Assembly (NCBI RefSeq): GCF_017357425.1
Contig: NZ_CP014571.1
Coordinates: 434,001 to 498,000 of the forward strand
Reading direction: 5' to 3'
DNA length: 64,000 nucleotides
Origin: Arthrobacter sp. D5-1
GTDB taxonomy: Bacteria > Actinomycetota > Actinomycetes > Actinomycetales > Micrococcaceae
Shown: piece by piece, positions 33,385 to 42,310 of the stretch
Layout of the letters: every line of letters begins with the position of its first letter
Position numbering within the stretch: position 1 is the stretch's first letter
Notes under the pieces: model-generated
Databases searched by the model: none
What the model was told of the DNA's origin: nothing
The model's input: only the letters and a program-made list of their open reading frames with translations
Made by a program: the position numbers and the translations under genes

Positions 33385-34149
33385 ATGATCAACCAGCAAC
33401 AGCTTTGGGACCACGACGCAGCGGAGCAGTACGACACTCCCGGGGAGGGAATGTTCTCACCCGATGTTCTTGGCCCCACCGTGGAGGTCTTGTCGGAACT
33501 GGCATCGGGAGGTCCCGCCGTCGAATTTGCCATCGGTACCGGACGCGTGGCCATCCCGCTCCTTGAGGCCGGCGTGCCAGTCAGTGGCATTGAGCTGTCC
33601 CACGCCATGATCGCCCGCCTGCGTGACAAGGTGGGGGAGGACCGGATTCCCGTGGTCCAGGGCGATATGTCCCAGGTTTCAATAGGGTCCCATTACACGC
33701 TGGCGTTTCTGGTCTTCAACACCATCGCCAACCTTCTAACGCAGGAGGAACAAATCCGGTGCTTCCAGAACGCGGCCCGGCACTTGGCTCCCGGCGGCCG
33801 CTTCGTCGTCGAGCTCTGGGTGCCGCAACTGCGTTCACTGCCGCCCGGGCACGGCGGAACAGTGGAGGTGAGCCAGCCCGGATACCTCTTGGTGGACACC
33901 TATGACGTGCTCCGCCAACACGTTATCTCACACCATGTGCGGTTCGGCCCCGACGTTTCGGATGGGCGCGAAGCGCGGATTGGGCGGACACCCCACCGAT
34001 ACATCTGGCCGAGTGAACTCGACCTCATGGCACGCATTGCTGGATTCGAGCTGGAACACAGGTGGGCCGACTGGGACCGCAGCGAATTCACCGCGGAGTC
34101 CCGCAGCCACGTGTCGGTATATCGGCTCACCGATCACCGGATGACCTGA
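33385..34149 (+). CDS. Class I SAM-dependent methyltransferase
   Basis: A 254-aa methyltransferase. The SAM-binding motif I is AVEFAIGTGRVAIPLLEAG, the acidic end of strand 2 is VSGIELSHAM, motif II VVQGDMSQ, and motif IV ARHLAPGGRFVVELW. The C-terminal part (HRYIWPSELDLMARIAGFEL) is typical of small-molecule methyltransferases. ATG 33385 follows a weak AGG, and CAATAGT nearby suggests a leaderless mRNA. It is divergent from the MarR gene. Substrate unknown. Confidence 0.9.
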   Translation: MINQQQLWDHDAAEQYDTPGEGMFSPDVLGPTVEVLSELASGGPAVEFAIGTGRVAIPLLEAGVPVSGIELSHAMIARLRDKVGEDRIPVVQGDMSQVSIGSHYTLAFLVFNTIANLLTQEEQIRCFQNAARHLAPGGRFVVELWVPQLRSLPPGHGGTVEVSQPGYLLVDTYDVLRQHVISHHVRFGPDVSDGREARIGRTPHRYIWPSELDLMARIAGFELEHRWADWDRSEFTAESRSHVSVYRLTDHRMT

Positions 34150-34378
34150 GTCTGCCGGGCGGTAGTCCTTCCTGCGGGCTTGTTGGCCTGTACGCATCAG
34201 GAAGCTTCGCCCGGCCCGACCACTTCGGCGTCCGCCGTCGTCGTGCCTTCTGCATCGGCGACGCCTGGTTCCGACGCCGGCAAACGGCCCCTTAGGGGGC
34301 ATTCGGTGGGGCCTGTGCCTTCGCGGCGGACAGAGGTAGAGTCGGCCCATGCTCTCCATGCGTCGATTTACTTGCCCC

Positions 34379-34477
34379 CGACCGGTATCCGGTCGCGAGG
34401 GCACTAAGGCGCGCGCCTAGGTCCTGGCGCCGGAGTGAGTCGGGGGAGGAACCCAATCACTCCGAAACTTAAGGACC
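34379..34477 (+). promoter_or_regulatory. Structured leader RNA of the PheRS-like gene (candidate riboregulator)
   Basis: Four pairings are visible: CGACCGG-TAT-CCGGTCG (34379-34395); the palindrome AGGCGCGCGCCT (34407-34418); CGGAGTGA/TCACTCCG (34431-34438 with 34457-34464); and GGTCCT (34420-34425) with AGGACC (34472-34477). The last one covers the Shine-Dalgarno AAGGA that serves ATG 34482, so it would block translation. The palindrome hairpin extends to the same AGG bases, giving mutually exclusive folds. It matches no riboswitch class I know. The rest of 34150-34378 holds only a weak hairpin near 34285. Confidence 0.5.
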
Positions 34478-34481
34478 AGAA

Positions 34482-35600
34482 ATGCCTGTCTATTTAAGCC
34501 CTGCCGAGCTTCACCATGCTTTGACCATCAGGGACCTCGCCAACCCCGACCATGGTCCGCATGCCATGCAGAAACTCCTGCGTGACGTGGTGGACGCCCT
34601 TCAGACGCAGTGGAGCGTGCCCGGCAGAACCATACGTCACAGCCCCTTGGTCAGTGTTGCGGATAATTATGACCGTTTGGGTTTCAGCGGGGCGGACATT
34701 ACCCGCGACCAGCGATACTCCCGCTATGTCAGCCCCACCGTCATGCTGCGGAGCCATACCTCGGCATCCATCCCCACGCTCATGCGGGCGATTGATCCAG
34801 CCGAGGTTGTGGACGAGCTCTGGGCGATCCCCGGCCTCGTCTACCGGCGGGACTCCATTGATCGCACCCATGTGGGCACGCCCCACCAGGTGGACTTGTG
34901 GCGTGTGAGTTCCACCGAAAAGCTGCACGGCGGGCATCTTCAGGAAATGGTCAGTGCCTTGGTGGCTGCTGTACTCCCGGGCGCTGAGTGGCGTGCCGTT
35001 CCGGCCTCCCACCCCTACACGGCGGAGGGCTTTCAGCTTGACGTTCTGATGGGTGGCGAGTGGCTGGAACTCGCGGAGTGTGGGCTCATGGCACCGCAGC
35101 TTTTCCTGGACGCGGGCCTTGATCCCGGAAAATGGTGCGGCCTTGCGCTGGGGATGGGTTTGGACCGCGCCCTGATGCTTTGCAAGGGCATTCCCGACAT
35201 CAGGCTGCTGAGGTCTGCGGACCCGAGGATTCAACGGCAAATGCTGGACCTGTCGCCGTGGAAAGCTGTCTCCCGGATGCCTTCCATCAGCAGGGACATT
35301 TCAATCGTGGTTGCAGAGGACATCGACGATGAGTTGCTTGGCGATACGGTTCGTTCGGCTCTGGGGGAGCAGGCTGAGGATCTGGAAAGCGTGGAGCTGT
35401 TGGCGCTGACTCCCTGCCGACAGCTTCCGGCGGCGGCGCGGGACCGGCTCCGCATTAGACGCGGGCAGGCCAACGCCCTGATACGGGTAGTGATGCGTCC
35501 GCTTGGCCGGACAATGACCGATCCAGAGGCGAACCAGATCCGGGACGACGTTTACCTTGCCCTGCACGAAGGCCCGGTCAATGAACTGATTGCAGGCTAG
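34482..35600 (+). CDS. Stand-alone PheRS-like class II aminoacyl-tRNA synthetase homologue with FDX-ACB domain
   Basis: A 372-aa protein related to the PheRS alpha catalytic core fused to an anticodon-binding-like domain, the layout of mitochondrial monomeric PheRS. Motif 2 is YRRDSIDRTHVGTPHQVD (121-138; canonical enzymes have HQxEG here), motif 3 is GLALGMGLDRALMLCKGIPD (220-239), and the FDX-ACB domain starts at ~265 (MPSISRDISIVV). It is not the housekeeping PheST pair. Functions could be a reserve synthetase, tRNA editing, or amino-acid activation for a product. The preceding leader can hide its ribosome binding site. Confidence 0.82.
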   Translation: MPVYLSPAELHHALTIRDLANPDHGPHAMQKLLRDVVDALQTQWSVPGRTIRHSPLVSVADNYDRLGFSGADITRDQRYSRYVSPTVMLRSHTSASIPTLMRAIDPAEVVDELWAIPGLVYRRDSIDRTHVGTPHQVDLWRVSSTEKLHGGHLQEMVSALVAAVLPGAEWRAVPASHPYTAEGFQLDVLMGGEWLELAECGLMAPQLFLDAGLDPGKWCGLALGMGLDRALMLCKGIPDIRLLRSADPRIQRQMLDLSPWKAVSRMPSISRDISIVVAEDIDDELLGDTVRSALGEQAEDLESVELLALTPCRQLPAAARDRLRIRRGQANALIRVVMRPLGRTMTDPEANQIRDDVYLALHEGPVNELIAG

Positions 35601-35695
35601 GGCTGCTGCGCTGTGTCGGTGGTCGCCTCAGGCACTGCCGGCACAGCGGAGCCACGCCGCGGCAGGCTCTGCTGCAGGATTGCTAGGCTGGACCC

Positions 35696-36031
35696 ATGAC
35701 CCGTCGACTTGCAGCCCTGTCCGCCGTTCCCGTTCTGCTGCTGCTCGTGGGCTGCGGAGCCGTTGAGGAAGCAGCCGGAAACGCTGCCAGTGAGGCCGCA
35801 TCAAAGGTTGCCACCGCCGCTGCCGACGAAGTGACCAAACAGATCTGCGCCGTTGTCCAAGACGGCTTGGTGGGCGCCGAGGACAAGCAGGTACTTGCCG
35901 GCTTGGTGACAGCCGCCGATGCCGCAGGCGTCCCCTCCGATATCACCACGCCCCTCCGTCAGATCGCCGACGCCGGCGACCAAGTACCGGCAGAGTCCGT
36001 TCAGGCATTGAAGGATGCCTGCCCGGCATAG
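35696..36031 (+). CDS. Small lipoprotein of unknown function
   Basis: A 111-aa exported lipoprotein: the signal peptide MTRRLAALSAVPVLLLLVGC ends in the lipobox Cys20. The mature part is Ala-rich and helical (VEEAAGNAASEAASKVATAA) and contains two more Cys residues (in KQICAVV and KDACPA), likely a disulfide. ATG 35696 has no Shine-Dalgarno sequence but TTGCTAGGCT just upstream. I do not recognise the family. Confidence 0.75.
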   Translation: MTRRLAALSAVPVLLLLVGCGAVEEAAGNAASEAASKVATAAADEVTKQICAVVQDGLVGAEDKQVLAGLVTAADAAGVPSDITTPLRQIADAGDQVPAESVQALKDACPA

Positions 36032-36070
36032 CAGCTGTTGCGACGCGGCTGTGTATGACTTTGTCGTGGA

Positions 36071-37495
36071 TTACGCCTGCCGGGCATGCTGCAGTTGTGG
36101 CTCCCAGTGTCGTTCCGACGCGGGTGGCCTGTCCGGCGGAGCAGGTGGCGACGCATCCTCGCGCCCAGGCAGAGGTGGCGCCTTCGATTGATAGATGTGC
36201 CCGGTAGGGGTGCGGACTTCCAAGGTGTGCGTTTGGCCGTGCGGCACACTGGCGCTCCAGCCGGGGTTTTCCTTGGTGTGGTTGCATGCCTCGCATAGCC
36301 CCGCGCCATTGTTCAGGGTGGTGGTCCCGCCGTTGTGCCAAGGGACCACGTGGTCCATATGCCTAATAGGCGCATCGCAGTACGGGGTTCGGCAGGTGGC
36401 GTCCCGGACCTCGATGAAGCGCCGTAATCGTTGGGGGAAGACCCTCGCTTTGGAGTCCATGGCCAGGAGTTCGCCGCTTCCCGGAGCAGTGTAAAGTCGC
36501 CGGATCATCACTCGGAATGCTTGGCGTTGTCCCTCTGGCTCGGTGGGCCCGTCGGCCAGCAGAACTCTAGCCCATTCAGCGGGGACGATTCCGTAACCCT
36601 GGAGGCGGGCCGGTTCGCTGTCGCCTTGGAAGAGCGTGCGGTCGGTCATGACGAGTTGGAGGTCGATCCCTGCGACCCCGCCAGGTGTTCCGGTGACCCG
36701 TTCTACCAAGGTGTCGGCCATGATCTGTCCACGGTTTCGGCCGTCGCCGGACGAGCGGGCTGAATCTGCGTGTCGGCTAAGGGCAGCGTAGGCGGCGACG
36801 CCTTGAGACACTGGTAGCAGAGCGGTGAGGATTGTCATGGTGTCCGGAGCCGGGCGAAGGCTGACCCTGCGTTCTGCGGCGGCGTGACTGGCCCGCTGGG
36901 TGACCGAGCGGGGGTCGCGCCGGTAGGCTGCGGCCTTGGCTGCGGCGATGATGCACCGGTCCCCGGACCCGTTGAACGTGCCCGTGTCCGGCGCCAGTTC
37001 TTCATCCACAGCGGCACGGTCTTCAATGCTGAGGCACGCAGTTTCCTTGACCAACAGTGTGGCACGCCATTCGTTGAGCTGACCTGTTTCGAGGGCGGCC
37101 ATGGTGTGCGGCATCTCGATGACAAGCGCCCGCGCAAGTCCGAGCAGCCGGGATCCACGGTTCGGCGATTCGCGTCGGGCGAGGGCCACCTGGGCGGCTA
37201 CACCGCGGCCTTGCTCTGCCGTGGGAACGCCTGCTTCGGCCTGCTCCCGGCGCTGAGCCAGATCCAAAGCGACGGCGGCCCTGGCCTGACGCGCAGTGAT
37301 CGCGGATTTCAGGTCCTCCAGGGCACGAATCTCATTGACCAGCCCACCGCTGCTGGTGCTCGCGGGCAAGGAACCAATAACGGCCGCGAGGCCCGCCAAC
37401 GTAGCACCGGGCTGGGCAGACTCCCAGGGCGTCGAGGCATCGGCCGGTAAGGGCATCGCGTTGTTGCCCGCCTGACTGGTCCGAATCCGCTCCAT
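36071..37495 (-). CDS. DUF222/HNH endonuclease-domain protein
   Basis: A 474-aa protein of the actinobacterial DUF222-HNH family (13E12-repeat type), often in many copies per genome and of unclear function. The N-terminal DUF222 helical region (~30-330) includes [20 protein letters not shown]; the C-terminal HNH motif is [40 protein letters not shown] (~370-415), with zinc-type Cys pairs. A Pro-rich tail follows. No restriction or mobile genes are next to it. Spacing to neighbours shows it is a single-gene unit. Confidence 0.9.
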   Translation of the reverse strand: MERIRTSQAGNNAMPLPADASTPWESAQPGATLAGLAAVIGSLPASTSSGGLVNEIRALEDLKSAITARQARAAVALDLAQRREQAEAGVPTAEQGRGVAAQVALARRESPNRGSRLLGLARALVIEMPHTMAALETGQLNEWRATLLVKETACLSIEDRAAVDEELAPDTGTFNGSGDRCIIAAAKAAAYRRDPRSVTQRASHAAAERRVSLRPAPDTMTILTALLPVSQGVAAYAALSRHADSARSSGDGRNRGQIMADTLVERVTGTPGGVAGIDLQLVMTDRTLFQGDSEPARLQGYGIVPAEWARVLLADGPTEPEGQRQAFRVMIRRLYTAPGSGELLAMDSKARVFPQRLRRFIEVRDATCRTPYCDAPIRHMDHVVPWHNGGTTTLNNGAGLCEACNHTKENPGWSASVPHGQTHTLEVRTPTGHIYQSKAPPLPGREDASPPAPPDRPPASERHWEPQLQHARQA

Positions 37496-37621
37496 GTCCC
37501 AACTCTTCCAGTCGGGAGAACCGGATATCAGGCCTGACTTCGCCTATGTGGAAAACCGCGCAAGTAGCCGGCATCGCCTGCCCTGCCGCCTGCTGTCGCG
37601 AAGCAAGGCAGGGTTTACCGG

Positions 37622-38431
37622 CTACCGGCTACCAGAAACCCCGGCCCCAGCCAGCACCACCCGGGCCCTCACCGTGATCGCTGCACCGAGAACCAGCGCA
37701 GCAGCGACAGCCGCCGCGACCGCCGTCGGGAATGACTCGGGTGAATCGGCGCTGCGGCCGACTGTGATCCAGGCCAGGCCCCACGCAATGGCGGCTGCGA
37801 GAGCGAGGCGGCCGTGTCCCTTGATGGCCAGAGCGATGCCCACAACGGCCACCACTACCAACACAGCCACTGACCAGACCTCGGGCCGCAACCCGAAGCC
37901 TGAGAAGCCGGAAGCCTTCAAAGCGGCGGCAATGTTGGCGCACACGGCCACGCTGGTCCAGCCGAGGTACAACCCCAGAGTCCCGTCCACCGCTACAGCC
38001 TCAAACCACGAAGTGGCGCGGCTCTGGCTGTACCGAAGGAACGCCAGGACAAGTGTCACCAGCAGGGCCAGGATCACCAGCACGCTGACAAAGAGCCAGC
38101 CAGCCTGGACAGACAGGATCCATGCGGCGTTCAGGACCATGGACAAGGCCACGATCCAGCCGAGGGAGCGCTGCCGCGGATTGGCCCGCTGGGACGGCAA
38201 CCACTGCCATACCGTGTAGGCAACCAGGCCGGTGTACACCACGGACCAGATGGAGAAGGCGGGGGTTGCGGGGGCGAGGAGCGTGGAGTCGGCGGACAAA
38301 GCACCGCCCGCTGCCTGGGCGATCGGGGTTCCGCCGAAGACTCCGACGCCGATCATCGAGCCAACGATGCAGATCACCAAGCTCACGGTAACCGTGATCT
38401 GCCGGGCGAGGTCCGGGCTTACTGTTGCCAT
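37622..38431 (-). CDS. TspO/MBR-like tryptophan-rich membrane protein
   Basis: A 269-aa integral membrane protein with about eight hydrophobic segments. The Trp-rich signature PAFSIWSVVYTGLVAYTVWQ followed by LNAAWILSVQAGWLFVSV recalls TspO proteins, which bind tetrapyrroles, though it is longer than the ~160-aa canonical form. ATG 38431 follows AAAGAGG by 8 nt. It is divergent from a MarR gene whose promoter contains a motif shared with the carotenoid operon promoter. TspO affects carotenoid control in Rhodobacter, so a link is possible but unproven. Confidence 0.75.
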   Translation of the reverse strand: MATVSPDLARQITVTVSLVICIVGSMIGVGVFGGTPIAQAAGGALSADSTLLAPATPAFSIWSVVYTGLVAYTVWQWLPSQRANPRQRSLGWIVALSMVLNAAWILSVQAGWLFVSVLVILALLVTLVLAFLRYSQSRATSWFEAVAVDGTLGLYLGWTSVAVCANIAAALKASGFSGFGLRPEVWSVAVLVVVAVVGIALAIKGHGRLALAAAIAWGLAWITVGRSADSPESFPTAVAAAVAAALVLGAAITVRARVVLAGAGVSGSR

Positions 38432-38526
38432 GTGCAAAGCCTCTTTCCTAGGGGACGTGCTGTGGACGAGCGGGGATGCGGATGTGCGGCGTCATGCATT
38501 CGCGGGGTACGTGACTTACTATCAAA

Positions 38527-38544
38527 TTGCTAGCAAGACAAGCT
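38527..38544. promoter_or_regulatory. MarR-type site shared with the crt promoter
   Basis: TTGCTAGCAAGACAAGCT contains the perfect palindrome TTGCTAGCAA and the blocks TTGCTAG and ACAAGCT, both also found at 44921-44938 without the 4-nt insertion. It sits 25 nt before the MarR start, between divergent genes. Confidence 0.55.
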
Positions 38545-38568
38545 TTACGTTTATCAAAGGACCGTCGG

Positions 38569-39105
38569 ATGGACTCGGAAGGCCACGCAAAGGGCTATTG
38601 GTACGGCAAAGACCCAGGTCAGAAGGCCATTGCCATTGACGTGCTGAATGCCCTGCGCGATTACCGTGCTTCCGAGCAAGCGATGCGCCGCAGGACCCGT
38701 TCCTCCATGGGGATGGGTGAGAAGGACCTGCTGGCCCTGCGCTACCTGTTCGAAGCTGAAGCCGCGGGCAAGGTGATGAAGCCGAAGGATCTGGGCGACA
38801 AGCTAGGGATAACGTCGGCTTCCATGACCACGCTGATCGACCGCCTGGTGGAGTCCGGCCATATTCGCCGCGAACCCCATCCCACCGATCGTCGCGCGCT
38901 GATACTGAAGGCAACGCCGGGGTCGGACCAGGAAGTGCGGCACACGCTCGGCGGAATGCACCGGCGGATGCTCGACGCTGCCTGCGCGTTGAGCCCGGAC
39001 GAGTCGCAGATTGTGGTGAACTTCCTGCAGCACATGCGCGAAGCACTGGACACCATCGACGAAGAGCCTGTGGTCCCTGAGGCCGGGAAACCAGCCCAGT
39101 CATGA
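38569..39105 (+). CDS. MarR-family regulator at the 3' end of the crt operon
   Basis: A 178-aa regulator. Winged helix: MGEKDLLALRYLFEAEAAGK, MKPKDLGDKLGITSASMTTL, IDRLVESGHIRREPHPTDRR ALILK. ATG 38569 has AAAGGA 7 nt upstream. It is divergent from the TspO-like gene and converges with the carotenoid operon, overlapping the last crt gene by 6 nt. Its upstream site resembles that of the second MarR gene at 44980, so both may belong to one carotenoid-control circuit (inference). Confidence 0.88.
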   Translation: MDSEGHAKGYWYGKDPGQKAIAIDVLNALRDYRASEQAMRRRTRSSMGMGEKDLLALRYLFEAEAAGKVMKPKDLGDKLGITSASMTTLIDRLVESGHIRREPHPTDRRALILKATPGSDQEVRHTLGGMHRRMLDAACALSPDESQIVVNFLQHMREALDTIDEEPVVPEAGKPAQS

Positions 39106-40311
39106 CGTGAGGCTCCACTGCAGGATCACGATGAGCGTCACCAGGAATCCTGACCCATAGTTGAGCCAGATGAACCGTCGCCATGCCACGTTGGTGCGCG
39201 CCGCCGTCGTATCCGTCACGTTCCAGTACGGCGCGCAATTGGCGATGTACGGGACAGCGATGATCGCCGCGAGCGGTCCGGGCCACGGCGTGGCCAGCAT
39301 CGCCAGGCCGGCAACAAACCAGAGCACGACGGCGAGCCGCACCGTCCGGCGGGCACCGATGACTGTTGCTATGGAGCCGATGCCGGCCTGCCGGTCAGGC
39401 TCAATGTCCTGGACGGCGCCGAAGGCATGGGCGGCCATGCCCCACAGGAAGAACGCGAGCAGCAGGATGAGGAGACCAGGCGTCACCTCGGCACCGGCCA
39501 GCGTCAAGCCGACGACGGCGGGACTGACGAAGTGCGTACTGGACGTCAGCGAGTCCAAGACCGGGCGTTCCTTGAAGCGAAGCCCGGCCACGGAGTAGGC
39601 CACAACCGCGAAGGCACTGACGGCAAGGCTCAGCCACGCGGCAGGACCGCCCGCGACGGCGAGGACCACCAGGAACGGCACGTTGGTGATCGCTGCTAGC
39701 CACAGCATGGGGCGGTGGAGATGGGGTTGGAGGAGTGCACCCTCCATGCCGCCCTTGCGGGGGTTTTTCAAGTCGGATTCGTAGTCGAAGACGTCGTTGA
39801 TCCCGTACATGGCCAGGTTGTAGGGGATGAGGAAATAGAAGGTGCCCACGACCAGGACCCAGTCGATCTCGCGGGTGGTCAGGAGCATGGCCGCGGCAAA
39901 CGGGTAAGCGGTGTTGATCCAGCTGACCGGGCGGGAGGCGAGCAAGGCCTGCGGGACGAGGCCCTTGCGCCCCGGTTCCGTGCGGCTTTGGCTGGATTGC
40001 GTGCGCTTTCGCGTCAGCCACATCCACAGCCCGGGAAGCGCCACGACGCCGGCCAGCGGGTACGCAAAGTCCTCGATCGGCGCGAGCCCTACTTTGACGC
40101 CGAGGATGTGCGAAGCGTCGTAGTGGAAGAGTTCCATCCCGATCATGACGGAGTCGAACACCGCGGTCAGGACAGCCAAGGCCGTGAAGGCCAGGCCTAC
40201 GGCTTTCCAATGCCTGCCGGCCTCGCCGGGATACGCGCCCCGGCGGGCAAAGATCACGCCGGCTGCTCCTGCCGCGACGATGAAGGCGAGCGCGAGCCAT
40301 AAGTACGTCAT
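39100..40311 (-). CDS. crtYf-crtEb: Fused lycopene cyclase subunit CrtYf and lycopene elongase CrtEb
   Basis: A 403-aa two-domain membrane protein. Residues 1-105 are a C50-type cyclase subunit with the family motif APIEDFAYP (77-85); residues ~120-403 are a UbiA-type prenyltransferase with the Asp-rich motif NDVFDYESD (172-180) and a second acidic motif AVQDIEPDRQAG. The elongase adds C5 units to lycopene to give flavuxanthin, and cyclisation gives decaprenoxanthin. In Corynebacterium glutamicum these are two genes. The linker (~103-118) is Ser/Arg-rich. The start overlaps the crtYe stop (ATGA). Confidence 0.88.
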   Translation of the reverse strand: MTYLWLALAFIVAAGAAGVIFARRGAYPGEAGRHWKAVGLAFTALAVLTAVFDSVMIGMELFHYDASHILGVKVGLAPIEDFAYPLAGVVALPGLWMWLTRKRTQSSQSRTEPGRKGLVPQALLASRPVSWINTAYPFAAAMLLTTREIDWVLVVGTFYFLIPYNLAMYGINDVFDYESDLKNPRKGGMEGALLQPHLHRPMLWLAAITNVPFLVVLAVAGGPAAWLSLAVSAFAVVAYSVAGLRFKERPVLDSLTSSTHFVSPAVVGLTLAGAEVTPGLLILLLAFFLWGMAAHAFGAVQDIEPDRQAGIGSIATVIGARRTVRLAVVLWFVAGLAMLATPWPGPLAAIIAVPYIANCAPYWNVTDTTAARTNVAWRRFIWLNYGSGFLVTLIVILQWSLTS

Positions 40312-40658
40312 ACGTGCTCCCGCTGTTTCGCACTGCGTGTGGCCGGTGCCCGGTCAAGCAGCCGCCGGGCGCCTGTGTAGAGGACCATGGTGCACAGCAC
40401 CAGGAAAAGCAGGAAGACGGGTTCCTCGATGGGCAGCTCCGGAGCGATCAACAGTCCCGTGGCGATGGTGCCTTCACCTCGCAGGAAGATTCCCAAACCG
40501 ATCCCGGCCAGGTCCCAGGCGAGAAGGAACAAGACCCCGACGGCGGTGACGATCGCCGCTGCTTTAGGGTCCCGCCAGAAGTACAGACGGAAGCGGTGGT
40601 CGAGCAGGAGCATGCAGGTGATGCCCAGCAGCAACGACACCAAGTAGAGAACACCCAT
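40308..40658 (-). CDS. crtYe: Lycopene epsilon-cyclase subunit CrtYe
   Basis: A 116-aa membrane protein with three helices (about 2-19, 34-59 and 79-97) and the cyclase-family motif LPIEEPVFLLFLV (75-87), the counterpart of the PIED motif in CrtYf. It forms a heteromeric C50 cyclase with the CrtYf domain of the next product. ATG 40658 overlaps the crtI stop by one base (TGATG), and its stop overlaps the next start, so translation of the whole set is coupled. Confidence 0.88.
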   Translation of the reverse strand: MGVLYLVSLLLGITCMLLLDHRFRLYFWRDPKAAAIVTAVGVLFLLAWDLAGIGLGIFLRGEGTIATGLLIAPELPIEEPVFLLFLVLCTMVLYTGARRLLDRAPATRSAKQREHV

Positions 40659-42310
40659 CAGCCAATCCTGCTAGCTACGGGCCTCACAGTGGTAGGGCCG
40701 GCACTGTGGTCGCCGCGGATCCGTTTCAAGACCAGCTCGGCACTGATGAGGCACATGGGCACGCCTACCCCGGGGGCTGTGGTGGCACCGGCGTAGTAGA
40801 GGCCCTGCACACGCTTCGAGGCGTTCTGCGCCCTGAACATGGCGCTCTGTCCCAGCGTGTGCGCTGGTCCCAGCATGCCGCCGCGCCAGGAGTTGTACTC
40901 ATCAGCGAAGTCAGCGGGTCCGATGGTGTGCCTGACCACCACACGGTCGCGGAGGTCCGGGATGTTGGCCCACTGGGCGATCTGGTCGATGGCGGCGTCC
41001 GCGGTTCGTTCGATGAGGACATCGCCGCTGCCGTCGGGGCCGCCTGCCCCCAGCTGCGGATCGGCCGGGACGGGGACGAGGACAAAGAGGTTCTCGTGCC
41101 CTTGTGGCGCGACCCCGGCGTCGGTGGCGCTGGGTTTGCAGACATAGATGGAAGCAGGATCCGGGATCTTGGTCTCCTCGCCAAAGATGGCTGCGAAATT
41201 CGCCTCCCAATCGCGGGTGAAGAACAAGGAGTGGTGGGGAAGTTCCGGCAGGGAACCCTTGATGCCCAGCATCACCAGGACGGCGCCGGGTCCGCTGGTG
41301 CGGCTCTGCCAGTACTTGCTGTTGTAGCTCCGGTCCCTGACGCCCAGCAGTTGGGTTTCGGTGTGGTGCAGGTCGGCGCCGGAGACCACCAGGTCCGCAA
41401 CGATGTAGTGCTCCGTGCCCGAGTTGTCGCGCCACTTGACCCCGGTGACTTCACGGCCATCCTTTCCGGACAGGGCAGGCGGGAGCTTCACGCCATCGAA
41501 GCGGCCCACCTTCCTGGTCCGGGGCGCCTCGCGGGTGGTGATCTTCAAAGCTTCGGCACCGGTATGGATCCTGACACCGGCATCCACCGCCAACGACTCC
41601 AGTCGCCTCACGAGCTCCCAGAATCCGCCGATCGGATACTGCACGCCGTCGCCCAGGTCCAGGGCACTCATCAAGTGGTACATGGCGGGAGCATCGGAAG
41701 GATTGGTGCCAAGGAACACCGCCGGGTATCCCAGGACCTGCCGGAGCACGGGGTGCTGGAACCGTTGGGATACGTATTTATCCAACGGCGTCAGGAGCAG
41801 TTGCGCGAGTTTGGGCAGGCTCCGCAGCACTTCCGGATGAAGCAGCCCTTGCAGCCTGGTGAACGGGTTGTAGAGGAAGAACCGTTCAGCCATTTCAGTG
41901 GTGTGGCGCGCGGACGCGAGGTAGGAGGTCAGTTCCCTGGCGCTGCCGGGCTCCACGCTCTCGAAGGTTTCCAGAACCTGATCGCTGCCCAGCGGCACTG
42001 TCAGCGGGACCGGCCGTCCGCCGTCGTGGTCCGGCTCGCTGAAGATGCGGTACGCGGGACTGAGCGTCCGCAAATCCAGCTGTTCCGCCGCACTGGTGCC
42101 GAGCAGCTTGAAGAAGTGGTCGAAGACGCCGGGCATCAGGTACCAGGAGGGGCCGGTGTCGAAGCGGAAACCGTCCCGTTCAAGGCTTCCGGCGCGTCCG
42201 CCCACCTGGTCGCGCTGCTCCAGGAGCTGGACCTCGTGGCCCTCGTGGGCAAGGAGTGCAGCGGTGGCGAGCCCAGCGATGCCACCGCCGATCACTACAG
42301 TCCGCGTCAT
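40658..42310 (-). CDS. crtI: Phytoene desaturase
   Basis: FAD-dependent desaturase converting phytoene to lycopene. The 550-aa length is slightly above the usual ~500. The N-terminal dinucleotide fold is VVIGGGIAGLATAALLAHEG then LLEQRDQVGGRAGSLERDGF; the C-terminal signature is QGLYYAGATTAPGVGVPMCL. The start overlaps crtB by ATGA (42307-42310). It lies in the middle of the operon with phytoene synthase upstream and the cyclase/elongase genes downstream. Confidence 0.95.
   Translation of the reverse strand: MTRTVVIGGGIAGLATAALLAHEGHEVQLLEQRDQVGGRAGSLERDGFRFDTGPSWYLMPGVFDHFFKLLGTSAAEQLDLRTLSPAYRIFSEPDHDGGRPVPLTVPLGSDQVLETFESVEPGSARELTSYLASARHTTEMAERFFLYNPFTRLQGLLHPEVLRSLPKLAQLLLTPLDKYVSQRFQHPVLRQVLGYPAVFLGTNPSDAPAMYHLMSALDLGDGVQYPIGGFWELVRRLESLAVDAGVRIHTGAEALKITTREAPRTRKVGRFDGVKLPPALSGKDGREVTGVKWRDNSGTEHYIVADLVVSGADLHHTETQLLGVRDRSYNSKYWQSRTSGPGAVLVMLGIKGSLPELPHHSLFFTRDWEANFAAIFGEETKIPDPASIYVCKPSATDAGVAPQGHENLFVLVPVPADPQLGAGGPDGSGDVLIERTADAAIDQIAQWANIPDLRDRVVVRHTIGPADFADEYNSWRGGMLGPAHTLGQSAMFRAQNASKRVQGLYYAGATTAPGVGVPMCLISAELVLKRIRGDHSAGPTTVRPVASRIG

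Noticed and set aside
34420..34478. tRNA-like appearance of the sequence before the PheRS-like gene, ending GGACCA
   Set aside because: Only about 59 nt, with no D-arm, anticodon arm or T-loop consensus, so it is treated as a leader structure and not a tRNA.
34400..34480. T-box or known riboswitch upstream of the PheRS-like gene
   Set aside because: No T-box core sequence and no match to a riboswitch consensus I know; kept as an unclassified leader.
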